Source: Psychromonas algarum
Lineage (GTDB): Bacteria; Pseudomonadota; Gammaproteobacteria; Enterobacterales; Psychromonadaceae
Reading direction: 5' to 3'
Length of the DNA: 64,000 bases
Assembly: GCF_004376845.1 (NCBI RefSeq)
Contig: NZ_SNUW01000006.1
Span: forward strand, 186,001 to 250,000
Below the pieces are notes generated by a model, which ran no database searches, was not told where the DNA came from, and worked only from the letters and a program-made list of their open reading frames with translations. Position 1 is the first letter of the stretch. The number at the start of each line of letters is the position of its first letter. The position numbers and the translations under genes were made by a program. Below are positions 1 to 9,401 of the stretch, piece by piece.

Positions 1-42
1 TAACTGCTTTATCTCTTGTGCTATTTTTTTATTATCACTCAT
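1..42 (-). CDS. ligA: Probable NAD-dependent DNA ligase LigA, N-terminal fragment
   Basis: Only the first 14 codons lie inside the window; they read MSDNKKIAQEIKQL and run off the left edge. The identification rests mainly on context: ligA directly follows zipA on the same strand in E. coli and many relatives, and the fragment resembles the helical start of LigA. A weak purine-rich ribosome site (AAGAG) lies about 8 to 12 bases upstream of the ATG. A terminator sits between zipA and this start, so it may have its own promoter or rely on readthrough. Sequence beyond the left edge would settle it. Confidence 0.55.
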   Translation of the reverse strand, partial: MSDNKKIAQEIKQL

Positions 43-72
43 CAATCTTTGCTCTTATTTATTTTTACTAAT

Positions 73-100
73 AAAAAAACCTCGTAAACGAGGTTTTTTT
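73..100 (-). terminator. Rho-independent terminator after zipA
   Basis: A perfect 12-bp inverted repeat with core CCTCG/CGAGG and a TAAA-type loop is flanked by an A run on one side and a T run on the other. It lies 25 bases past the zipA stop and before the ligA start, so it can end zipA transcription. Confidence 0.8.
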
Positions 101-124
101 AGGAGAGTATCCTGCATCAAAAAA

Positions 125-949
125 TTACGAATATTGTTTTAAACGATGACGATATTCAATAAATTGTTCTTTGGTTAATAATTCACGTTGCTCATTTAAT
201 ACATCACAATTAAATTCATCTGCAATTTGCTCAACAGCTCGTAACATCATATCAAATGCTTTATTAACGCTAATCTTATCGTTTGGAGCAGTTAAGAAAA
301 ATGAAATACCCTGAGAGCTAAACTGTTCCATATGGTCAAGATCAAACGTTCCTGGAGCCATCATATTGGCAATACTAAATAATACTTCACCAGTACCATC
401 AGAATGCTCATGTCGATGGAAGATATTCATTTCTCCAAAACGAAACCCAGATGTTAAAAAGAATTGTAACAATTCATGTCCGCCTAAACGCTTATCTTCT
501 CTTGTAACAACATTAAAAATAAAAATATCGTTCTGTATTTTTGTTTGCTCTTGATTATTGTTAAATTCATCTTTAACAGCAGCATCATTATTAACTGGAG
601 ATAATTCGATATCAGCTTGAGTGGCGCCAATTTCAACTTCATGATCAAGTGTTGAATGACTTTTAATAACAGGATCCGAATCTATATTTTGATGATTGTC
701 TACAATGAATTCAAACATTTCAGGTTCATCTTTTTCTTCTGTAGAAGAAAAAACAACATGTTCAATATCTTCTTTAATAGTGGCAGAAGATTGCTCTGAC
801 TCAATATTTTCAATTTGCTCAGACTCTTTCTCTTCTTGTTCAGCTTTTAGAGCAAGTTTATTTTTCCTATTTAATAAAAAACCGTGAATTAATACACCGG
901 CAATCGCCAAAATACCAATAGCAATAAGAATAGATTGAAAGTTTTGCAT
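125..949 (-). CDS. zipA: Cell division protein ZipA
   Basis: ZipA is an inner-membrane division protein that tethers FtsZ to the membrane. The 274-residue product has the family layout. An N-terminal membrane anchor covers about residues 5-27 and is followed by a short basic stretch (NRKNK). Residues 30-135 are an acidic, low-complexity linker. A C-terminal ZipA domain from about residue 138 carries the FtsZ-tail-binding fold. It is somewhat shorter than the E. coli protein (328 residues), mostly because of the linker. It is divergent from cysZ and followed by ligA, the arrangement seen in enterobacteria, which supports the call. Confidence 0.93.
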   Translation of the reverse strand: MQNFQSILIAIGILAIAGVLIHGFLLNRKNKLALKAEQEEKESEQIENIESEQSSATIKEDIEHVVFSSTEEKDEPEMFEFIVDNHQNIDSDPVIKSHSTLDHEVEIGATQADIELSPVNNDAAVKDEFNNNQEQTKIQNDIFIFNVVTREDKRLGGHELLQFFLTSGFRFGEMNIFHRHEHSDGTGEVLFSIANMMAPGTFDLDHMEQFSSQGISFFLTAPNDKISVNKAFDMMLRAVEQIADEFNCDVLNEQRELLTKEQFIEYRHRLKQYS

Positions 950-1138
950 TATTAATTCTCTTGATTCATATAGATAATTTAATTATAGGTAAATTACCTT
1001 GTATCGCACTGTGCGTCTATCATTTGCCATGATTTTTTTACAAAACTGCTAGGCAATTGATAAAAGAGGTGATTTATTAGCTGATATTTGCATTTTACAA
1101 GGTAATATTACCCTATATATCAATAACAAGGCTCAGTA

Positions 1139-1924
1139 ATGAAAACAGAAAAAATCATAAAACAACCGTTAACTGGTATAGGATATTTAATCAAAGGTAC
1201 ACAACTACTCCGACACCCTAAATTAAGAGTTTTTGTGTTAATTCCATTACTCATCAATATTCTCATTTTTGCGAGTGCATTTTGGTTTTTATTTTCTAGC
1301 ATCACCGAGTGGATAAACAGTTACATCGGAGACTTACCTGATTTTTTAAGTTGGTTATCTTATCTCTTTTGGCCAATTATAATTTTCTCTATTCTATTTG
1401 CCTTTTCATTTGTATTTTCTACCATTGCGAACCTTATTGCAGCGCCGTTTAATGGTTTATTAGCAGAAAAAACAGAAAATTTACTCACAAATTCATCTAT
1501 TAATGATGATGGATGGAAAGAGTTATTAAAAGATTTACCAAGAATATTTAAGCGAGAATATCAGAAGTGGGTATATTTTTTACCACGTATGCTTTTATGC
1601 TTAATTCTATTTTTCATTCCTGTTATTGGACAAACTATTGCACCTGTTATTTGGTTTATATTTGCAGGATGGATGATGGCCATTCAATATGCTGATTATC
1701 CATTTGATAATCATAAAGTCCCCTTTGCTAAAATGAAGAAGATTTTAATCGCTCGTTTTGGAAAAAATATTACCTTTGGTATGGTGATCAGTATTTGTAC
1801 AACAATACCTGTTTTAAACTTTATCATTATGCCCATTGCCGTCTGCGGAGCAACCGCTGCCTGGGTTGATATATATAAAAACCAAGTATTCGACGATGTA
1901 GTTGCAAATATTGAACAAAAATAA
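1139..1924 (+). CDS. cysZ: Sulfate transporter CysZ
   Basis: CysZ is an inner-membrane protein that brings sulfate into the cell for cysteine synthesis. The 261-residue product has several hydrophobic segments (about 28-55, 70-105, 145-180 and 205-235) and begins with the typical motif around residues 10-35 (TGIGYLIKGTQLLRHPKLR). Its length matches E. coli CysZ (253). It is divergent from zipA, as in E. coli, but cysK is not next to it here. A bidirectional terminator follows. Confidence 0.92.
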   Translation: MKTEKIIKQPLTGIGYLIKGTQLLRHPKLRVFVLIPLLINILIFASAFWFLFSSITEWINSYIGDLPDFLSWLSYLFWPIIIFSILFAFSFVFSTIANLIAAPFNGLLAEKTENLLTNSSINDDGWKELLKDLPRIFKREYQKWVYFLPRMLLCLILFFIPVIGQTIAPVIWFIFAGWMMAIQYADYPFDNHKVPFAKMKKILIARFGKNITFGMVISICTTIPVLNFIIMPIAVCGATAAWVDIYKNQVFDDVVANIEQK

Positions 1925-1934
1925 GTAATAAAAA

Positions 1935-1968
1935 AAGCCGTTCGCTCAAATAAATGAACGAACAGCTT
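1935..1968. terminator. Bidirectional terminator between cysZ and aqpZ
   Basis: An imperfect 13-bp inverted repeat (AAGCCGTTCGCTC paired with GAACGAACAGCTT, two substitutions) has an A run to the left and Ts to the right. It lies between two converging genes. Confidence 0.65.
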
Positions 1969-2005
1969 GTTTTAAACTATTTGATGTAATCGCTATTAAA
2001 TTAAA

Positions 2006-2707
2006 TTAAGCTTTTTCACTTTCAAACCATTTATAAACAATACCCGCTAAAATAGCACCTACAATCGGCGCTACCCAGAATAACCACAACTGTGAAACAG
2101 CCCAATCACCTTGAAAAATAGCAACGGCAGTACTACGCGCAGGGTTTACAGAAGTATTAGTAACAGGAATACTAATTAAATGGATCAGTGTTAAACCTAA
2201 ACCAATAGCAATCGGAGCAAAACCAACAGGAGCACGTTTATCTGTTGCACCTAAAATAATAATTAAGAACATAAAGGTTAAGACAATTTCAGTTGTTAAT
2301 GCAGCTACTAGACTATAACCATCAGGTGAATGAGCACCATAACCATTTGAAGCGAAACCACTTGCAGCAGCATCAAATCCCATTTTTCCACTAGCGATTA
2401 AGTATAAAATAGCCGCGCCTGCAATACCGCCTAATACTTGTGCAATGATATACGGCACTAATTCATTTGCAGGGAAACGACCACCTGACCAAAGCCCTAA
2501 TGAAACAGCAGGATTCAAATGACAACCAGAAATATGTCCGATTGCATAGGCCATTGTTAATACAGTTAAACCAAAAGCAAATGCAACACCAACAAAACCA
2601 ATACCAAGTTCTGGATAACCTGCCGCTAATACAGCACTACCACAACCTCCTAATACTAACCAAAATGTACCAATAAACTCAGCACCTAACTTTTTAGTCA
2701 ACGTCAT
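2006..2707 (-). CDS. aqpZ: Aquaporin Z
   Basis: This is a water channel of the MIP family in the inner membrane. The 233 residues form six membrane segments with both NPA boxes, at residues 65-67 and 188-190. The arginine directly after the second box (R191) and histidine H176 of the selectivity filter are present. The segment [18 protein letters not shown] is essentially that of E. coli AqpZ, so a water-selective rather than glycerol channel is expected. A DUF411 gene lies 127 bases upstream on the same strand. Confidence 0.95.
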   Translation of the reverse strand: MTLTKKLGAEFIGTFWLVLGGCGSAVLAAGYPELGIGFVGVAFAFGLTVLTMAYAIGHISGCHLNPAVSLGLWSGGRFPANELVPYIIAQVLGGIAGAAILYLIASGKMGFDAAASGFASNGYGAHSPDGYSLVAALTTEIVLTFMFLIIILGATDKRAPVGFAPIAIGLGLTLIHLISIPVTNTSVNPARSTAVAIFQGDWAVSQLWLFWVAPIVGAILAGIVYKWFESEKA

Positions 2708-2834
2708 AAATATTCCTTTATATTAAAGTATATAACCAATTGAAATCACACTGTTGTAATAACAAACTAATAGTAAACGCCAGATAATTAAAAAGTAAAG
2801 TAAAGTTATTGATTTGTTAAATAAAAGTAATTAA

Positions 2835-3284
2835 CTACTGAATATTATATTGGTTATAAACGCGTAATTTTTGTGTTTTATCAAAAGCAATAACTTGGTA
2901 AGGATCATTATTTCCTTCCACATCCATACCAGGTGAAGATGCAGGCATGCCCGGTACTGCAATTCCTTGTATATCGTTTTTTTCAGAGAGTAAACGTTTG
3001 ATATCAGCAACTGGAACATGACCTTCAATAACATAACCGTCAATAATGGCGGTATGGCATGAAGCTAGCTGAGTTGGCATAGACAAGTTTTTACGTAATT
3101 GATCATTATTATCTTGTTCAATCACTTTCACACTAATTCCAGCAGCTTGTATATGCTTAACCCAAGCACTACAACAGCCACAATAAGGTGACTTATATAC
3201 AGTCATCTCAGTTGCTAACACCGTTCCACTAAAAAAGAATAAAAAAGTAAATAACAATTTAAAGTTAAAATTAAAATTAAACAT
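2835..3284 (-). CDS. DUF411 (CopG-like) periplasmic copper-binding protein
   Basis: The family binds copper; the characterised member CopG holds a cysteine-bridged copper cluster and is linked to copper resistance. The 149-residue product starts with a signal peptide ending near ...LATEM, so the mature protein is periplasmic. It then has the family's CGCC motif at about residues 35-38, a second cysteine in QLASCHTA, and the Met-rich VPGMPASSPGM segment, all possible copper ligands. The start is the ATG after an AGGTGAA ribosome site. A promoter with MerR-type geometry lies about 75 bases upstream (separate entry). No copper ATPase or oxidase is adjacent. Confidence 0.88.
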   Translation of the reverse strand: MFNFNFNFKLLFTFLFFFSGTVLATEMTVYKSPYCGCCSAWVKHIQAAGISVKVIEQDNNDQLRKNLSMPTQLASCHTAIIDGYVIEGHVPVADIKRLLSEKNDIQGIAVPGMPASSPGMDVEGNNDPYQVIAFDKTQKLRVYNQYNIQ

Positions 3285-3355
3285 ATTTCACCTACATAGA
3301 TTAAAAATAAAAGTACAAAACAAGTGTATTGCTAGGTACTGTTTGTGTTGTAAAG

Positions 3356-3386
3356 AAAATAATCTATGCCCCAAGGGGAGAGTCAA
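3356..3386 (-). promoter_or_regulatory. Possible MerR/CueR-type promoter of the DUF411 gene
   Basis: Read on the minus strand there is a -35-like TTGACT, a 19-base spacer and a -10-like TATTTT. The spacer holds the dyad CCCCTTGGGG. A 19-base spacer with a GC-rich dyad is the hallmark of promoters activated by MerR-family metal sensors such as CueR, which fits a copper protein downstream. The exact dyad differs from textbook CueR boxes, and no merR-type gene is in the window. Confidence 0.35.
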
Positions 3387-3546
3387 AAAGAAGATAAAGT
3401 AACAGTTCACACTTTTTAGTATTCGGGGAATAATAATATTAGTTAACAAGGGTATTAAGTTCTTGCTTTTGTTATACAATCAACTTTTGATTTATCCATT
3501 TATTTGAAAATGAAATCGTCATTTTCAATATGTAATTAGGTTTTAT

Positions 3547-5781
3547 ATGCGTTTCTGGCTAATTGTTTTTTTTCTTATCCCTTCTATCTCAGTAGCAGAA
3601 TCTCGCCCTAAAATAGGCTTAGTATTAAGTGGAGGCGGGGCTAAAGGTGCTGCACATATAGGTGTATTAAAAGTACTCGAAAAGCATAACATTCCAGTCG
3701 ATTATATTGCCGGTACCAGTATCGGTTCTTACGTGGGAGGACTATATGCATTAGGGTACAATGCTGATGAAGTGGAAGCTATTATGCTAAAAACTAATTT
3801 TGATAAAGGCTATTCTGACTATATTCCACGAGCCCAATTACAATACGAGGATAAACAGTTACGTGATAAATATAATATTCCAGTACGTATTGGTTATAGT
3901 GATGGCCGCTTCAAAATGCCAAGTGGTTTATTACTTGGACAATATGCTTTACAAGTATTAAAAAATTCTATCGGGGAAATTGGCGAGTTAGATAGTTTTG
4001 ATCAATTACCTATTCCTTATCGTGCCGTTGCAACAGATATCTCGACCTCTAAAGCCACAATATTATCTACCGGAAGCTTAAGCCAAGCCATTAAAGCATC
4101 ATCAACTGTTCCCGGTGCTTTAGAACCTATTGAGATAGATGGTCACTTATTAGTTGATGGTGGGATCACAAACAATATGCCTATTGATGTAGTCAAATCA
4201 ATGGGAGCAGATATTATTATTGCTGTCGATATTGGTTCTTCTTTAATAGATCAAGAAAATATTCAAAGTACCGTAGATGTACTTGATCAATTATCTAATA
4301 TCCTCACCATTAACACAACGAATAAGCAAAAAGAGTTATTAACAAAAAAAGATATTTTAATCCGCCCTAAAATCGATGACATTGATACGATGGATTTTTC
4401 AAAACTTGAAGATGCTTTAGTCCTAGGGGAAGATGCGGCTAACGACAACCTCGGAGAGCTACAGAAATTATCTGTATCTGATACGGAATACCAAGCTTAT
4501 TTAGCAAAAAAACAAAATATTCGAGAGCAATGGACAGAGCAACTCGGTAAACCTGTCACTGCTATTCAATATAATAACCAATCGCTTATTAACGAAAACT
4601 ATATTGCACAACATTTTAATATTAAAGAAGGAAATGTGGTTAATAAAGAACAACTAGAAGAAGCAATTCAAGCTGTATATGCACTTGACCGCTTTGAATT
4701 TGTCAATGCAGAATTTATTGATACTCCGGAAGGACGAACCGTTGTTTTAACCACTAAAGAAAAATCATGGGGGCCTGACTACTTATTGTTTGGTTTTTCA
4801 TGGCAAGGAAACTTTACCAGTCATTCTATCGTTTCATTCGATTTTTCGTATTTGTTAACTGACATTACACCAACTGGTGGTACTTTAAAAAATGAGCTAT
4901 CTCTAGGTTGGGAAACATTTGTAGGTACTGAATTTTATCAACCTTTTGATGAGAACTATAACTCCTTCGCTCGTCTTGCATTAAGTTACGAAGAAAATAA
5001 ATATGCAGAATATAAAGGCTCAGTTCGTTATGCTCGCCCTGAACTAACTGATAGCAGCTTTTTATCTAAAACTGGTATTGGCTATCACTATACTGATTAT
5101 GGTATTTCTGAAATAGGCCTATTGGCACAATATGGTGAGCTTCAATTTCATGATAGTAGTTTAGGGCTTGAGGTCGACTATTATAGTTACGGCGGTTATA
5201 TAACCCTAGGTTACGACAATCTTAATAGTATCAATTTTCCCACTCAAGGTAATAAAATTGAATTAACAATTACTGCTCGAAAAGACTTCTATACTAAAGA
5301 AATCTTCGGTAGTGACACCGATAATAACCTTTCAATAGAATTTGATTGGCGTGGAGCATTCGGTTTAGGCAATCACACTTTTGTTGGAATAGCCTCAGCA
5401 GCAGCGTTACTTAATCAAAGTGATTTTAGTGTACGTTTAACTGAATTGGGTGGTTTTTTAAATCTATCTGGTTTTCAAAAGGACGCATTAATCGGTGTGA
5501 ATAAAGCATTTGCTGCCGCTGTGTATCAATATGATCTTGGTCGAGAAGTTCCCGGTGGTACTGGTTTGCCATTGTATGCAGGCACCAGTCTTGAAGCTGG
5601 TAACGTATGGGGAATTAATGAAAATGTTTCTCCAAAAGAATTGATTACTTCAGGCAGTTTCTATTTAGGTACAGATACAGATTTTGGACCTGCCGTTATC
5701 GGTTTAGGGTACGCAACCAGTTTTAACTTTGATACAGAAGATCAAATAACCTTATTTTTCTCATTAGGGAAAAATTGGTAA
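3547..5781 (+). CDS. Patatin-like phospholipase with POTRA and outer-membrane barrel (PlpD-type, type Vd autotransporter)
   Basis: Proteins of this build carry a lipolytic patatin domain across the outer membrane on a BamA-like barrel. The 744 residues show a signal peptide (about 1-18), then the patatin domain (about 24-220). The patatin domain has the oxyanion loop GGGAKG, the nucleophile motif GTSIGS and the catalytic aspartate in DGG. A POTRA-like region (about 335-405) and a barrel to the end (NW-terminus, many aromatic alternating strands) follow. The length is close to Pseudomonas PlpD (728). The catalytic Ser-Asp dyad is intact, so an active phospholipase is likely. It is monocistronic, ending at a bidirectional terminator facing sodB. 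Confidence 0.9.
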   Translation: MRFWLIVFFLIPSISVAESRPKIGLVLSGGGAKGAAHIGVLKVLEKHNIPVDYIAGTSIGSYVGGLYALGYNADEVEAIMLKTNFDKGYSDYIPRAQLQYEDKQLRDKYNIPVRIGYSDGRFKMPSGLLLGQYALQVLKNSIGEIGELDSFDQLPIPYRAVATDISTSKATILSTGSLSQAIKASSTVPGALEPIEIDGHLLVDGGITNNMPIDVVKSMGADIIIAVDIGSSLIDQENIQSTVDVLDQLSNILTINTTNKQKELLTKKDILIRPKIDDIDTMDFSKLEDALVLGEDAANDNLGELQKLSVSDTEYQAYLAKKQNIREQWTEQLGKPVTAIQYNNQSLINENYIAQHFNIKEGNVVNKEQLEEAIQAVYALDRFEFVNAEFIDTPEGRTVVLTTKEKSWGPDYLLFGFSWQGNFTSHSIVSFDFSYLLTDITPTGGTLKNELSLGWETFVGTEFYQPFDENYNSFARLALSYEENKYAEYKGSVRYARPELTDSSFLSKTGIGYHYTDYGISEIGLLAQYGELQFHDSSLGLEVDYYSYGGYITLGYDNLNSINFPTQGNKIELTITARKDFYTKEIFGSDTDNNLSIEFDWRGAFGLGNHTFVGIASAAALLNQSDFSVRLTELGGFLNLSGFQKDALIGVNKAFAAAVYQYDLGREVPGGTGLPLYAGTSLEAGNVWGINENVSPKELITSGSFYLGTDTDFGPAVIGLGYATSFNFDTEDQITLFFSLGKNW

Positions 5782-5805
5782 TAATACTAATCACAATAAA
5801 TAGCA
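5782..5805 (+). repeat. Short relic of the dispersed repeat
   Basis: The stretch TACTAATCACAATAAATAGC directly after the phospholipase stop matches the end of the dispersed repeat (TACCAATCACAGTAAATAGC at 44763) with two substitutions. Nothing else of the element is visible here. Confidence 0.4.
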
Positions 5806-5810
5806 AAAAA

Positions 5811-5842
5811 AAACCTATCTCAATAAAATATTGGATAGGTTT
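5811..5842. terminator. Bidirectional terminator between the phospholipase gene and sodB
   Basis: The inverted repeat AAACCTATC / GATAGGTTT, with further partial pairing inside the loop, is preceded by a run of nine A and lies between two convergent genes. Confidence 0.75.
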
Positions 5843-5897
5843 GTATATTTACTCAATGTAGTTCATCAATACGACAAACTGAATCAATATCTAAGTA

Positions 5898-6482
5898 TTA
5901 TGCAGCAAAGTTTTTAGCTACAAATTCCCAGTTTACTAATGCCCAGAAACCATTTAAGTAGTTAGGACGAACATTACGGTAATCAATGTAATAAGCATGT
6001 TCCCATAAATCAACCGTTAATAAAGGTGTAGTACCTTCTTCAGTTAATGGGCAACCTGCATTTGAAGTGTTAACGATCTCTAAAGAACCGTCTGCTTTTT
6101 TCACTAACCAAGTCCATGAAGAGCCGAAGTTATTCACTGCTTTATCATTTAATTGTGCTTGGAACTCAGCAAATGAACCAAATTTAGCATCGATTGCAGC
6201 AGCAAGTTCACCAGTAGGTTCACCACCAGCATTTGGTGCTAGACAGTTCCAGTAGAACGTGTGATTCCAAATTTGTGCTGCATTATTAAAAACACCACCT
6301 TCAGAAGTTTTAATGATCTCTTCTAAAGATTTATCAGCTAATTCAGTACCTTCAACTAAACCATTTAATTTAGCAACATAAGTTGCATGATGTTTGCCGT
6401 GGTGAAAGTCTAATGTTTCTGCTGAGATATGTGGTTCTAATGCATCTTTTGCATAAGGTAGTGCTGGTAATTCAAAAGCCAT
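5898..6482 (-). CDS. sodB: Superoxide dismutase [Fe]
   Basis: SodB converts superoxide to hydrogen peroxide and oxygen in the cytoplasm. The 194-residue product has the metal ligands H27, H74, D158 and H162. Gln70 sits in the active-site pocket (NNAAQIWNH), the arrangement typical of iron enzymes; manganese enzymes carry the equivalent glutamine elsewhere. The signature DLWEHAYY is present. The start follows an AGGAGA ribosome site. It is divergent from grxD, and rnt is nearby, an order also found around sodB in E. coli. Confidence 0.96.
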   Translation of the reverse strand: MAFELPALPYAKDALEPHISAETLDFHHGKHHATYVAKLNGLVEGTELADKSLEEIIKTSEGGVFNNAAQIWNHTFYWNCLAPNAGGEPTGELAAAIDAKFGSFAEFQAQLNDKAVNNFGSSWTWLVKKADGSLEIVNTSNAGCPLTEEGTTPLLTVDLWEHAYYIDYRNVRPNYLNGFWALVNWEFVAKNFAA

Positions 6483-6686
6483 TTAAATTCTCCTAATATA
6501 GGCTGGGGGGATATATTCTACAGGGACTATTTATACTTTCTTTATGAACAAAAATCCACAACAAAAATTGATCTGGATCATTCCCTATATATGCTAGAAT
6601 AATCTCAAATTCGTAGTAAGATTGCACGCACTCAAGTACTATAATGTGCAATTGATTAACAATATTAAGTCGTTAAAGGAAAAATA

Positions 6687-7019
6687 ATGGAAACTTTAGA
6701 TAAAATTAAAGAGCAATTAAGTGAAAATACTATTTTGTTATACATGAAAGGCTCTCCAAAATTACCAAGCTGTGGTTTTTCATCACAAGCATCTCAAGCA
6801 TTAATGCAATGTGGCCACCCTTTTGCTTATGTTGATATTCTACAGAATCCAGATATTCGCGCTGAATTACCAAAATATGCAAACTGGCCAACTTTCCCAC
6901 AATTATGGGTAGAAGGTGAGTTAGTTGGTGGTTGTGACATTATTTTAGAAATGTTTCAACAAGGTGAATTACAGCCGTTGATTACAGCTGCAGCAGAGAA
7001 AGCAGAAGCGGCAAAATAA
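6687..7019 (+). CDS. grxD: Monothiol glutaredoxin GrxD
   Basis: Grx4-type glutaredoxins bind a [2Fe-2S] cluster with glutathione and act in iron-sulfur trafficking. The 110-residue protein has the monothiol CGFS motif at residues 29-32 and the glutathione-binding WPTFPQLWVEGELVGGCDI segment. Its length fits E. coli GrxD (115). An AAAGGA ribosome site lies just before the ATG. It is divergent from sodB and converges on rnt across a strong terminator. Confidence 0.95.
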   Translation: METLDKIKEQLSENTILLYMKGSPKLPSCGFSSQASQALMQCGHPFAYVDILQNPDIRAELPKYANWPTFPQLWVEGELVGGCDIILEMFQQGELQPLITAAAEKAEAAK

Positions 7020-7038
7020 TTGATTCTTTATAAGCAAA

Positions 7039-7070
7039 AAGACGCGATTAACAATTGTTAACCGCGTCTT
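7039..7070. terminator. Bidirectional terminator between grxD and rnt
   Basis: A 14-bp inverted repeat (AAGACGCGATTAAC with GTTAACCGCGTCTT, one mismatch) has a four-base loop and A and T runs at its ends. It serves both converging genes. Confidence 0.85.
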
Positions 7071-7097
7071 TATATTTATATAACTAGCAATAATGTA

Positions 7098-7715
7098 CTA
7101 CTCTTCCTGCCAACCGCCTAATGCTTTATAACGATTGACCATATAATAAAATAATTCTGCAGTGACTTCCGTATCATATAAAGCAGAGTGTGCTTCGTTA
7201 TTATCGTAAGGTACCCCAGCTTTTAAACATGCTTTAGCTAATACTGTTTGTCCTAATATTAAGCCCGCCATACTTGCTGTATCAAATGAAGCAAAGGGAT
7301 GAAAAGGCATACGTTTTAACTTGCAACGCTCTGTCGCTTTATTAATAAATCCTTGGTCAAATGAAGCATTATGTGCAACTAAAATAGCACGGCTACATTC
7401 ATTTTGTTTTTGATATTTACGTACTTTTTTAAATATTTCAGTTAAGGCTTCACGTTCATCAACCGCACCACGTAAAGGGTTAAAAGGATCAATACCCGTA
7501 AAACTTAATGCTTTGGGATCTAACTCAGCACCTTCAAAAGGCATCACATGAAAATGTATTTTATCAACACTTGTTAAGTACCCTTGTTCATCCATTTGCG
7601 GAAAAATAGCCGCAATTTCTAATATGGCATGACATTGAGAATCTAAGCCAGAGGTTTCAATATCAATTATTACTGGGTAAAAACCTCTAAATCGTGCTGC
7701 TAATTTATTATCCAT
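7098..7715 (-). CDS. rnt: Ribonuclease T
   Basis: RNase T trims the 3' ends of tRNA and other stable RNAs and acts as a DEDDh-family exonuclease dimer. The 205-residue product has the first acidic pair in IDIETSGLD (D18, E20), the central aspartate in [10 protein letters not shown], and the final His-Asp in [10 protein letters not shown]. Its length is close to the E. coli enzyme (215). It converges on grxD. Confidence 0.95.
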   Translation of the reverse strand: MDNKLAARFRGFYPVIIDIETSGLDSQCHAILEIAAIFPQMDEQGYLTSVDKIHFHVMPFEGAELDPKALSFTGIDPFNPLRGAVDEREALTEIFKKVRKYQKQNECSRAILVAHNASFDQGFINKATERCKLKRMPFHPFASFDTASMAGLILGQTVLAKACLKAGVPYDNNEAHSALYDTEVTAELFYYMVNRYKALGGWQEE

Positions 7716-7854
7716 TTGATCTCACTACTAAATAAAGTATGCAGATTATGCCAGAAAGTGATAGAAATCGCATAATTTTACACAACATATTTCATTTTCT
7801 ATTTATTAATTAATGAATAGATAAAAAAGCTATAGCGAATAATTGCTCAAAAAA

Positions 7855-7885
7855 AATCCTCAACCTAGAGATAAGATTGAGGATT
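7855..7885 (-). terminator. Terminator after the outer-membrane barrel gene
   Basis: The inverted repeat AATCCTCAA / TTGAGGATT has a 13-base loop and is followed on the minus strand by six Ts. It lies about 20 bases past the stop of the barrel gene. Confidence 0.75.
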
Positions 7886-7905
7886 ATATTACGTTAATGA
7901 TAGCG

Positions 7906-8559
7906 TTAGAAACGGTAAGCAACACCAAGCATTAATGCAGAAGTACTTAAGGCATAAACTTTATCACTACTCGAACTTAATTTCGTCACTTCAACAAACT
8001 GTACGTCTGATTGATAAAATAAACGTGTTGATAAATGAGGAATTGCAGGGGGTTGATACTCTAAACCAAAACCAACATGTAGAGCAACATCACCACCATC
8101 AGCACTTTCTAGAGCAGAATAAACAGTGTTATCAGCCGATGACATATCAACATGAGATAAACCCGCTAATGCAAATGGACGTAAACCATTAGCAAATGTC
8201 CAGCCTACATTGGCAGCAACAGCAATAGACGTCGGTGAAAAAACAACTTCATGCGCTTTGTTTTTAACATCACCATAATCAGTGTAACTAAGCTCAAGGC
8301 CAACTACTCGGTTAAAATAATAACCGCCATAAATACTATAAGGAGTTCCACTAGTATCAGAAGCTTCATTTGAAGGATTTGTATTATCTACAACAAAACC
8401 TTTATCACCACTGGGCGCATAATCTTTAGATAACCCACCATCATTATAAGCGGATGTACCAGCAGCCCCACCTAAGTAGAAACCTTTTGCCATAACATTG
8501 GCAGAAAATGCTAAGCTAGTCGCAGATAATAAAATAGTAGTAAGTATTATTTTTTTCAT
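7906..8559 (-). CDS. Outer-membrane beta-barrel protein, OmpA/AcfA-like small porin fold
   Basis: The 217-residue product has a clear signal peptide (about 1-24, ...ANVMAKG) and then alternating hydrophobic/aromatic strands. It ends in VAYRF, the terminal phenylalanine expected for Bam-dependent insertion. Motifs such as YSIYGGYYFNRVVGLELSYTD and GWTFANGLRPFALAGLS are typical of eight-stranded barrels (outer membrane beta-barrel family). The substrate or role cannot be read from sequence. It stands alone with its own terminator, and an A+T-rich 295-base upstream region separates it from yajD. Confidence 0.75.
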   Translation of the reverse strand: MKKIILTTILLSATSLAFSANVMAKGFYLGGAAGTSAYNDGGLSKDYAPSGDKGFVVDNTNPSNEASDTSGTPYSIYGGYYFNRVVGLELSYTDYGDVKNKAHEVVFSPTSIAVAANVGWTFANGLRPFALAGLSHVDMSSADNTVYSALESADGGDVALHVGFGLEYQPPAIPHLSTRLFYQSDVQFVEVTKLSSSSDKVYALSTSALMLGVAYRF

Positions 8560-8798
8560 AATGTATCCGTAAAATCATAAACAATGAATCGACTTTACAC
8601 CTCAAACAAAAAAAAACCATAAAGCAGCTAAATCATGACTTTTAATTAACTTTAAAAAGTTAAATACAAACAGTAGTTATAATATTGATTTTAAGGTGAA
8701 TAAAAGCAGAGGTGAAAACACAGTCTAAATGAATTTAATCTTACTATAAATGTTGTCAATCATTAATTTAAATAACATTTGAAAGGATGATGCAATTA

Positions 8799-8835
8799 AA
8801 AAATGCTGTTTATTTTAAGTACAAAACAGCATTTA
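8799..8835 (-). terminator. Terminator after yajD
   Basis: A long inverted repeat (AAAATGCTGTTT / AAAACAGCATTT) ends in a T run on the minus strand, 20 bases beyond the yajD stop. Confidence 0.75.
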
Positions 8836-8854
8836 ATTATAAAAATAGGGAGTA

Positions 8855-9190
8855 TTATTTCTTCATTTTAGATAACAAGTCTGCAAAAGGGTTATAAGTT
8901 GCAGTTGCTACATTTTCATCTCCCGCTTCTACATGACTACCATATAAATCGGCTTGGGTATATTTATCATGCTCATGATCATGACAATATATACACAGTA
9001 ACTCCCAATTACTGCCATCAGCAGGGTTATTGCTGTGATCATGATCCATATGGTGCACGGTCAACTCTTTTAAATTTGAATAAACAAATTCTCGAGTACA
9101 TTTTCCACATACCCAAGGAAATAACTTTAATGCTTTATCACGATAATTGCTTTCTAAACTTTTATAATTGCTTGGAATATAAGCCATCAC
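8855..9190 (-). CDS. yajD: HNH nuclease family protein YajD
   Basis: The 111-residue product closely follows E. coli YajD. It has a zinc-binding CGKC pair, the HNH core (LTVHHMDHDHSNNPADGSN), and a second pair in CIYCHDHEH. The fold is a small zinc-stabilised beta-beta-alpha endonuclease; the natural substrate is unknown. It stands alone between the outer-membrane gene and the small DNA-binding protein gene on the other strand. Confidence 0.92.
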   Translation of the reverse strand: MMAYIPSNYKSLESNYRDKALKLFPWVCGKCTREFVYSNLKELTVHHMDHDHSNNPADGSNWELLCIYCHDHEHDKYTQADLYGSHVEAGDENVATATYNPFADLLSKMKK

Positions 9191-9401
9191 TACCTCTGCT
9201 CTCTTAAGAACGCTATTTTTAAAGTAAATATTTCTTCATAATATGTTTTCAGTCGTAATAAGTGAACAACTTAACAATAAAATAAACAGCGAATACGGTG
9301 AAATTTAATATGCCCTTCCATTTAAGTAAACATTAGTTTCAACTTACTGTAAGCTAACTATGTAATTAATCCATCACGCGATATAAATAAGATAAATACA
9401 C

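Noticed and set aside
3288-3479. 63-codon minus-strand ORF before the DUF411 gene
   Set aside because: It is Phe/Leu/Ile-rich A+T sequence without a ribosome site, and it overlaps the putative promoter.
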